Below are positions 57,107-64,000 of a stretch of 64,000 nucleotides of DNA, in pieces (the first letter of the stretch is position 1; the number at the start of each line of letters is the position of its first letter). A program made the translations under genes and the position numbers. The DNA is taken from positions 5,336,698 to 5,400,697 of the forward strand of contig JAJEKV010000051.1 in NCBI GenBank assembly GCA_021234155.1. Reading direction: 5' to 3'. This DNA is from Isoetes taiwanensis. Lineage: Eukaryota > Streptophyta > Lycopodiopsida > Isoetales > Isoetaceae. The notes under the pieces were generated by a model, which searched no databases, was not told where the DNA came from, and was given only the letters and a program-made list of their open reading frames with translations.

Positions 57107-57450
57107 TAAGCTTGAAAAAGAACCAGCTGAATATTGCTTCGCAAAATATTACAACGAATAAGGACAGAAAGATCTTCCTGAGGTTCATTCACCAGCAGAT
57201 AATTATGCAGCACTACTGCCCTGATTAGTTCAAAAAGATCTCTAGTGGCAGAGCCCTGTTCTTGGAAAAGGTGGGAGGGGAACTCCCGATCAACTACTAA
57301 AGGGACCCAAAGCTCCTCAACAAAGGCACTTAACCAGCCCCTAATCACTCTATTAGGAGTAAAGATCTCCAAGAGAAGGGGAAACTCGAGCAGACAAACC
57401 CAGAACCATCAGGGGAACTATATAAAAAGAAGGAATGCTGAGTGCCCTCC

Positions 57451-57986
57451 CTTTAATTAAACCGAGTAAAGCTTGACGTTGATCTTCCCATCAGCCCATT
57501 CACAGAAGACATTGAAAATGCCCACAGCTGGGGCGTCTCTATCACCAACGTGCTCACCAAGCCAGCTTTCTACCAGGTCAATGGGGATTTCTGGTGTAAG
57601 AGCAGCTACAGCCGAGAACAGGTGGTCTGTAAAGACTTGCTGCACCAATAGAGCTTCCCAAAGATCAAGAATGGGCCCTCAAGCCAGCCCCCGATGTAAT
57701 GCAATCCCTTAGTCAGAATGGCAAAACTCTTGTCTGCTTGGCTCCAGAGGGCGCAGGTGAGCAGGGAACGGCAAGCCCATCGATTATTTTTTAATGCTTG
57801 AGACTTCAGATTATTCTTTCTAGAAATAATGAATCTGATTGGAAAAATCATGGGTGGTCGTATGTCTTGAAAGGAACATAAAATAAAACGTAAAATTGCA
57901 TTGTATTCCAGAATATTCACGGATATCTTACATGACTGGCCTAAACTTGCTGCAGCCAGTCATTCTGCCCATCGCCCCTATTGCAG
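57451..57986. other. Spacer with a possible minus-strand coding piece
   Basis: A minus-strand frame at 57457-57680 reads PILDLWEALLVQQVFTDHLF, IPIDLVESWLGEHVGD and FNVFCEWADGKINVKLYSV before a stop. It has protein-like composition, lacks an ATG near its start and matches nothing I recognise. It could be an exon remnant. Confidence 0.3.
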
Positions 57987-58141
57987 GTCGATACCGCAGT
58001 TTCAAACCGGCAAACCGGACAGGATCAGGGAACCTTCGATGTTGGTCAGAAGAGGAGCTCAGGGTATGGATGACGTGTGAAAAATATGGTCTTGATTCTG
58101 TGTTTTGTGCTGCTAGGTGGAGAGCATATGTTCGCTTTTAG
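57987..58141 (+). pseudogene. Possible exon of a plant methyltransferase-like gene
   Basis: After CCCCTATTGCAG (a possible acceptor), the frame reads GRYRSFKPANRTGSGNLRCW, SEEELRVWMTCEKYGLDSV and then ARWRAYVRF with a stop. The (W/L)(S/T)EEEL...C..(Y/C)GL pattern followed by a basic strand resembles the last part of chloroplast SAM-dependent methyltransferases such as Arabidopsis At1g78140/At2g41040. The usual end FIMFSA is not present, and no other exon is seen nearby, so this is a fragment at best. Confidence 0.3.
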
Positions 58142-59550
58142 CAGATGCCCACTTTGGTTCAGTCGATTCCTTTCTTACATTTGTTGAAATATAGGAGAAT
58201 CATGCAGATGCATCAGAGAGAAGGAGTCAAGCATCTCAGACGCCATGTCCCGAATAGAGCTCGGGACCACACCCAGACTGGAGAACAAGAGCTCACATCA
58301 TGATAGGCGCAGGAAAAGAGGGGAAGAAGGTGTCTACTACTGATCCAAGAAGGCCTTCATATAGTGCATGAAGTCAGTGGAGATTTGGCCAACTATAGGA
58401 ACAATGAGTAATGATATAACGGCTCTCTCCTACACGTCATATATTCCAACACATTTATGGATTTGGATAGGTCTGTCAGCTTGGCCTTTCTTCTTGATTC
58501 GAGATTCCATGCACAAGTAAGTATGCATCCTTTGCAGTCTTATTTAAGGATTGGGTTGTGATGGACATTATCCCAATGCTCAAGCAATGAATCTTGAACA
58601 TCGTCACTTGCACTAGGTAATTTAGATAGAGATGACACCTTGATAGCTAAATCAATGTCTTGCATGTTCATTTTTTATTTGCAGGTGCTTGGGGAACAAC
58701 AAGGCTCAGATCTAGAAAGAGGCTCTGAGCTTGAAAACGTATGGTCTGTTGCTTCATTTATGTTTGTTTTTAAATCAGGCCTACACTTTGAATGACATGC
58801 CAAATATGCAAGTTTGTAGATCAAGGTGGAAAGTTGGTGTAAGAAAAGGACTTAAAAGAAAGTGTGTTCAAAGGGATTGAAGATGAAAATGTGCGCAAGA
58901 AGCTTGGTGATGGTGGCTTTGGAGATATATTGCAGCGTGCAAGTAAAGATATAAGGAGAAAACAAAAGGAAAGTGTTTGGGAAGAAGAAATAGAATGCAG
59001 TACTGAAGTGCTTTTCAATCGGGGAGCTGTTGTTTCTCCACCATAGATTGCTTTAGCAGTCGGAATCGAATGACATGCCGAATGTACAGGTTTGTAGATC
59101 AAGGTAGAAAGCAACATATGCAGAGCTCTTTCTTGCTTGTGCTTGCAGTATGTATTTCCTTTCTAGTTACCAAGAGAAATACCTCATGCCACCATGCCTG
59201 ACCAAATATGAAGTTCTTAGAAAGAATAAAGTTGCACCAAGGGTATTTTAGTGCAAGCAATAAAGGAAAACCAAGTCTCAATATTGTACATCAAAGTCTA
59301 GAAGCTATGGTTTGCCAAGGGTAACAAAGTAGCCTGCTTGTTTCTCATAGGTATCCAGTACTTATGGAAAGCTACATCAATCAATATTAGGTTGATGCTT
59401 AATGGAATGTCACAGACCTCTGTCTACACATAAAATCGTGAGTACAGACCTATTAAACCTTCGTCTCAATTTGGCGACGAATAGATTTGGACCTGAATGC
59501 TCGTGGAAGGGTTGTGATCCCCTCTTCTCCACCCCCCTTCCCTCCCAAAT
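58142..59550. other. No gene recognised
   Basis: A plus-strand frame 58864-59046 (GDGGFGDILQRASKDIRRKQ, stop at 59046) has protein-like composition but no partner exons or known family. The rest is non-coding. ACTTTGAATGACATGCCAAAT near 58785 and TCGAATGACATGCCGAATGT near 59066, each followed by GTTTGTAGATCAAGG, are a short duplicated phrase. Confidence 0.4.
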
Positions 59551-59632
59551 AAAAAATAAAAATAAAAAAATAAAAATAAAAAATAAAAAATAAAAAATAA
59601 AAAATAAAAAACAAAAAAAACAAAAAAAAAAA
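59551..59632. repeat. A-rich microsatellite (AAATAAAAAT-like)
   Basis: Repeated AAAAATAAAAAT-type units, then A-runs with C interruptions. Simple repeat. Confidence 0.95.
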
Positions 59633-59931
59633 ACCACAGGCAAACCTAGAATCCTAGGTCAGACATCAATCCTCGGTCAATCCCAAGGATTGTATTATCA
59701 AATTGAGTTCCATTTTCATGTGAACCAATGGTACTTAATCCCCCTTAGCCTTTGGGATCTTTATACAATTAGACTGTTACTTAGAAAGATAATTTACAGA
59801 GCACTTGAAGTCTTTACACATCTATGCACAAGTCATGCAGCTTCCCTTTCATATTTATCTCTCAATGTACATGAGCAATTACTATATTAAAGTCACAAGA
59901 CCTATATACATACCATCACCCATTAAGCTTT

Positions 59932-60050
59932 AAGTCACGTCTTTTAAATCAAAGACAAAGACTAGTCACATCTTTTAAATCAAAAGAAAAGACTAGTCAC
60001 ATCTTTTAAATCAAAGACAAAGACTAGTCACATCTTTTAAATCAAAAGAA
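59932..60050 (+). repeat. 31-bp tandem repeat, four copies
   Basis: CTTTTAAATCAAA starts at 59941, 59972, 60003 and 60034, each followed by AGACAAAGACTAGTCACAT or a close variant. The period is 31 bp. Confidence 0.92.
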
Positions 60051-60995
60051 TGACACGTATTGTGCCACTTTAGACTTTATGCATGTTACATATGCACTAC
60101 TTAAATTCTTTTTAACCACTTGCATGTTAGGCATGCGACACTTAGAATCATTTTGCATTTTTGCATGTTAATTCTGCATACACCATAATTTTTGCACGCC
60201 AACTTCTCTAACTTTGTCCTTTTCTCTAAAAAAAAAAAAACCTTAACCTCATATGTCATATCCATGCTTTATCTTATTTCAGTTTTGATACATGCATGCA
60301 TTTTCCCACAGTTCTTTTTGACAAATTTGAAGTCTTTACAAATCAATGCACAAGCAAATGCAATTTCCCTTTCTTATTTTCCTTTTAATGTATATGAACA
60401 AGGGTTAAATCCTTTTTCTCAAAACAGCAAGACCACTATTCATATAACCATCTTTATAGTTTTAAGCCATAACTTTTTAAAGGGTCAAAGACAGGTTTGT
60501 GCCTCTTTTGACCTTTTGCATGTTATGCATGCATAAACAAGAGTCATTGCATGCAAACATTTCTGACTTTTTTCCTTTACTGCTATAGATTTATATGTCT
60601 TTAATTATGCAGTTCAGTCACAGTAACATGCAGGCCTTTGCATACGTCCCTTAGTCCTATTATTCTCATAAATGACTGACACATGTTTTACGTCAATGGG
60701 CTCCTATATCTTATGGTTTAACGCTACACCATAGATCTATTGATTCCTTATGCAGACCATTTCATAGACGTTCTGGGTCACCATAAATGAAAATTCATAA
60801 CGTAAACTTCCTTTAAATATAACAGTCATGTACATACAGTCATAAAGCATTTCATGTTTGTATCCCAGTTTTGTTACTTTGGATGCTAGCAAAAATGCTT
60901 CATTAAACAAAAAAAGCAAGTAGTTACCTCTATTTCAGATAGAGCTTCACTCGCAAATGTTTATCCACAATAAATCAAATTTATACAACCTGTTT
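60051..60995. other. No gene recognised
   Basis: AT-rich DNA with repeated GCATGTTA and TTTGCATG phrases. It is the 3' flank of the host gene that ends at 60996. Confidence 0.4.
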
Positions 60996-61052
60996 TTATC
61001 TGTGGGAAGAGCTTGATACAGCATCTTCTGCTTGTATATCTTCAAAAATTTG
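60996..61052 (-). CDS. Putative terminal exon of an interrupted host gene
   Basis: After acceptor GGACTTGGATTTCAG, phase 0 encodes QIFEDIQAEDAVSSSSHR and TAA (60996-60998). Phase matches the donor of the preceding exon at 61131. No family recognised. Confidence 0.5.
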   Translation of the reverse strand, partial: QIFEDIQAEDAVSSSSHR

Positions 61053-61130
61053 CTGAAATCCAAGTCCAGATCAATCACATTCATCCAACAAAAAGCAAGA
61101 AAAAAGACAAGGGCGGAAGAGGTCCAGTAC

Positions 61131-61232
61131 CTGAAGCCAATCATCGAACTTTAGCATGATAATGGTAAAGAATGAAGGGCCAAAAGGTACAATGGAGCCT
61201 CTCAATTTATAGCCGATCAGCTCTTTATCCTT
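61131..61232 (-). CDS. Putative penultimate exon of an interrupted host gene
   Basis: Acceptor ACTAACAGGGTAG, donor CTTCAG/GTACTG. The 102-bp exon is open in phase 0 and encodes 34 residues, KDKELIGYKLRGSIVPFGPS followed by FFTIIMLKFDDWLQ. Using the nearer AACAG as acceptor would put stop codons in frame, so the GTAG site is preferred. The gene family is not recognised. Confidence 0.5.
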
Positions 61233-61475
61233 CTACCCTGTTAGTAAAACATAATAGATCTGCTTAAAAAAAATGTAGACAATGTAGACAACGAATTTAT
61301 TGTAAGCTTTCAGACCTGCTGTTCAATGCAATAGTAATGATTATTTGATCAATTTAATCAGCAGGGCACTGTTATTATTTCTTTTAAACCCTAAGATACC
61401 TGAACTTCATCTTGGTCTGAAGTATAATCCTCAGCTTGTTGTGTCTCAGGAATGGTAATTTCTCCCTTATCCTTA

Positions 61476-62569
61476 TTTTTTTTTTTTTTTTTTTTTTTTT
61501 TTGAAGGTAAGAAAATTTTTATTAAAGATAGGAAGAATTACATCATAGGTCTCACATAGACCAGAAAGAATTTAAGCACAAAGATCTCATGTAGATCAGA
61601 TTTCATATCCATAATTTCTGTACTAATCTGCCTTTCTCAACATCTTCTTCTATCTAACCAGTACTACATGATTAAAACCAATCTTCCTGTTTAGATAAAA
61701 TACTACAGGAGCTTAGCACAAGCTTTCTAGAAACTGCAGATAAGTCGTGAATGCTCCAAAAAAACCTCTTGCAAAACTAAAAATGAAGAGAAAAGAGCTG
61801 AAGAGTAATCTGATCAATTCTCCCGCACTGCTCAGAGAAGCCCAACTGCTTCAAACTATGATCTGATTCAGCAATTTTTTCTGAACGCGAAATTAAAAGG
61901 AGATCTTTGATTGTCGGGATGTGCCGGTCACCTACGTAAAGCTAGACACAGACCCAAAGACCAAAACCTCCCTAAATTTTGGTTCATGATATCTGGATCG
62001 ATATGGAAGCGTCTTCCTGGACACAGTTATCTCCCTAGCTCGGCAATCTCAGAAAAATTAAGCATTCTGTTCCTAAACTGTGAAATCAAAATCAAGAATT
62101 TACCCTGACTCCTTCCAGAACAACATTCTTAGATCTTTCCACTAGAAAGAAAGAGCAAGAGGAAAGGGGAAAAAGCCAGTATTCAGAAGATCCACCATAG
62201 ATTAGACTGCCTAGAATATATTTACATGAGAACTGCTCTCTTTATGTTTCTGCTAAAATCTGCTACCTTATAGGTTGTATGCCTTTTCGGATCTTGATAA
62301 ACAAGAAAATGGTAAATTCCAGAAAACTTACATGATCTTGCTCATCCATTAGCAAATCGGGCCACATTAGTGGCATCAGGCAAAAACATTAGGACCGCCT
62401 TGAAGCAGTTTCAGGCAAGCACTCCGGAACATTCTTTAAAGAAAAGAAAGATCCACCTGAAATTGATGGCAAAACCCCGCTAGTATCCAGTTCAATCTCT
62501 GATCTGCAAGGAGTGCTGAGGCAGTGCCGGAATCAGGGAAGAGGAGGGCGGCGTCCTCTCCCCTTGCCG
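61476..62569 (-). mobile_element. 1.09-kb poly-A retroposon (minus), with 13-bp target duplication
   Basis: CCCTTATCCTTAT at 61463-61475 and again at 62570-62582 flanks it. The minus strand ends with an AATAAA near 61530 and a poly-A tail (T-run 61476-61502). No RT or other domain is recognised. It may be a LINE 3' end, a SINE-like retroposon or a processed transcript. Confidence 0.85.
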
Positions 62570-62628
62570 CCCTTATCCTTATCAGAGCTACTGTTATATG
62601 CACTTCTGGTCCCAGAATTCCCCTTCTT

Positions 62629-63690
62629 TGCGTCTGGTGGTTTAGTCTAGTGGTAATACACTAGGTCTAGCAACTATTCGAGTTTGAGACTGCCCAGAAT
62701 CGCACTTTGAACTGTTGGGTGTCAAAACCCACAGACGCAATGTAAAGTGGTTGGGGGCAGGGCCAACAAAGCAATGTAGTGTGGTCACATGTCCAGTTGG
62801 ATGCTGCCTAGTGGTGTGACGTTAAAATACTATCTATCTATCTATTATTGGGGCGATGGGATAGAGTTCTTTGGCAAAAAGTTGCTGATTTTCTACAGCC
62901 TATTCTGCCACACCAAGAAGATATTTTGGTATGGGTTTGTCATGAAGAAATTAAGGAGTGCAAACTTGTGAACTCTATGTATCAGTTGTTGCTTGATACT
63001 GATATTCTTCCTCCGTCTAATAAGTGGTCTCTTCAACTTCCTCCTCCTCAATGGCAGAAGGTGTGGTCTTGGGCATGGGACAAGCTACTTCATCCTAAAG
63101 TGGCAGTTCTTTGGTGGCAGATTCTTCATAGGTGTCTGCGGGTTAATGTGCTTATCCATAAGTTTAACCCTAGAATATCAAATCGTCCGGTATGCAAGCG
63201 TGGATCCGAGACCATTGAGCATTGCTTTTTCATGTGTGAACACCTTAGACGGTGTATGGGATTGGTTGTTTCCCTTTTTCGGGTTTCACTAACAAGTCAA
63301 CAACCGCTTTTGGCAATTTACCCAAGTACACGGACAGAGTTACAAGGCCGGGCTTTTCATCTAGCAAAGCGGGATGGTTGCTTTGGACTATCTGGAAAAG
63401 ACGAAGATTGGTAATCTTCAAAGGTCTGGATGTGGCAGATAATCGTGTTCTCCAAGAAGCTCAAGGTTACATTGTAAAGTCATATCATTGTTCTTCACTT
63501 GCCTCTCGCAAGAGGCAATTGATTTTTGAGGAGTTTTTGGATGTGCACTCTTATGCTTAGGCAGGTTGCTTCACTCGGTGGGTCTCCGCTTATCCGCTGA
63601 GATTTTATTCCTGTCTCTGCATTTATACTTGTATTTGACTCTTTGATTGAATAAAGTCTGACGTCCTTCAACAAAAAAAAAAAAAAAAAA
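62629..63690 (+). mobile_element. Chimeric retroposon: tRNA-like SINE head joined to a LINE 3' end, 14-bp target duplication
   Basis: GAATTCCCCTTCTT at 62615-62628 and 63691-63704 flanks a unit that starts with a tRNA-like head (A-box-like TAGTCTAGTGG at 62643, B-box-like ATTCGAGTT at 62677) and has a CTATCTATCTATCTATT simple repeat at about 62830-62846. LINE sequence follows, with AATAAA near 63650 and a poly-A tail at 63673-63690. One target duplication bounds the whole, so it inserted as a single unit. Confidence 0.8.
62847..63560 (+). pseudogene. LINE ORF2 C-terminus with zf-RVT domain, inside the chimeric retroposon
   Basis: The frame 62848-63414 contains VWSWAWDKLLHPKVAVLWWQ, ILHRCLRVNVLIHKF and CKRGSETIEHCFFMCEHLRR, the zinc-binding domain that follows RT in plant LINEs. 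A shifted frame to 63560 (WLLWTIWKRRRLVIFKG) is the usual C-terminal end. The RT core is absent, as expected for a 5'-truncated copy. Confidence 0.9.
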
Positions 63691-64000
63691 GAATTCCCCT
63701 TCTTATTTCCAAATGCAGTCTTATTATGGCTAGCCTCCCTCTTAAGGCTAGCAGCATTTTTCTGCTCACCCATATTGTGGTGAAACTGGAAGCTATCAGG
63801 CAGATCAAGGCAAGCTAAAAATTCGTCTTCAAGCCACTTCTCATGAAGCGTTTCTTCTTCAGAGCTGGAGCCACAAGGTCGGTCGTATGAATCAAACTCC
63901 CCTTCCATAATATGGGAAGGACTTAGTGTTTTAAATCTATTTTTCCAGTGAATCCAAAGTCTGCCATGCCTTGTGCTGGGCATCCTTTCTACGACCAAGT

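Larger units (their letters stand above)
54523..57450 (-). mobile_element. Plant-type LINE with ORF1 kept and most of ORF2 deleted
   Basis: On the minus strand ORF1 (57106-55853) is followed by a short frame-shifted tail and then directly by the last part of ORF2 (55556-54684), so endonuclease and RT core are missing. The 3' end carries a TAAAAAATAAATAAATAAATA tail at 54523-54546. The 5' end lies near 57450 by loss of coding character. I found no target duplication. Full plant LINEs of this class are 6-7 kb; this one is about 2.9 kb. Confidence 0.8.
61400..63998 (-). pseudogene. Host exon disrupted by two retroposon insertions
   Basis: Removing two insertions with perfect target duplications leaves one open minus-strand exon. 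Pieces: 63705-63998 or beyond (MEGEFDSYDRPCGSSSEEET, LHEKWLEDEFLACLDLPDSF, ASHNKTAFGNKKG), 62583-62628 (NSGTRSAYNSSSDKDKG) and 61400-61475 (EITIPETQQAEDYTSDQDEV), ending at donor CAG/GTATCT. With the two downstream exons it makes a plausible C-terminal region: acidic, Ser-rich, no known domain. The second insertion brings a stop codon (GRGRRPPLP then TGA), so the protein would be truncated. The upstream end lies outside the window. Confidence 0.55.

Noticed and set aside
62641..62720. A true tRNA gene
   Set aside because: Only A- and B-box-like motifs are present; the cloverleaf stems do not pair and the sequence continues as a SINE.

Overview
This window is nuclear DNA from a plant with a large, repeat-dense genome. 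The signs are Ty3/gypsy chromoviruses with a Met-tRNA primer site, plant-type LINEs with a DUF4283/zinc-knuckle ORF1 and a zf-RVT C-terminus, a SINE head, foldback elements, and a histone H3 fold with plant H3.3-type marker residues. I cannot name the species; a fern, lycophyte or gymnosperm would fit. Almost everything is nested mobile DNA, with a few probable host exons on the minus strand.

Layout. 1-2.36 kb: no gene; one strong 126-bp hairpin. 2.36-18.43 kb: first copy of a duplicated segment that ends in a LINE. It is interrupted by an 11.4-kb nest: a foldback element with 203-bp terminal inverted repeats that itself contains a minus-strand gypsy element (3440-14268). 18.43-40.38 kb: one giant minus-strand chromovirus. 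From its 5' end it has a truncated 5' LTR (39547-40376), a PBS, a leader, three extra ORFs (A, B, C), gag-protease, RT-RNaseH-integrase-chromodomain, a PPT and a 3' LTR (18434-19998). ORF C was split by a 9.56-kb insertion (25784-35346) made of T-rich arrays, a foldback element with 19-bp minisatellite arms, tandem repeats and MITEs. 40.4-44.4 kb: probable host exons. 44.4-49.97 kb: second copy of the duplicated segment and LINE, carrying a solo LTR of the same chromovirus at the same target site. 54.5-57.4 kb: LINE with ORF1 kept and most of ORF2 lost. 61-64 kb: the 3' end of a host gene whose exon carries two retroposon insertions with clear target-site duplications.

Main observation: ORF A of the chromovirus encodes about 250 residues of unknown sequence fused to a nearly complete histone H3 fold (about 99 residues, roughly 87% identical by eye to plant H3.3). 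The normal H3 tail is replaced. ORF B carries acidic tracts. Each extra ORF is preceded by a pyrimidine-rich CAG that could act as a splice acceptor, and the integrase ends in a chromodomain. The element therefore encodes both a potential chromatin reader and its own nucleosome-like subunit.

Caution on sequence quality: in the first LINE copy and in the 3440-14268 gypsy element, differences cluster at CAG/CTG sites and turn them into CGG/CCG or indels. This looks like base-calling error at CHG-methylated cytosines, so some apparently broken frames may be intact in the real genome.
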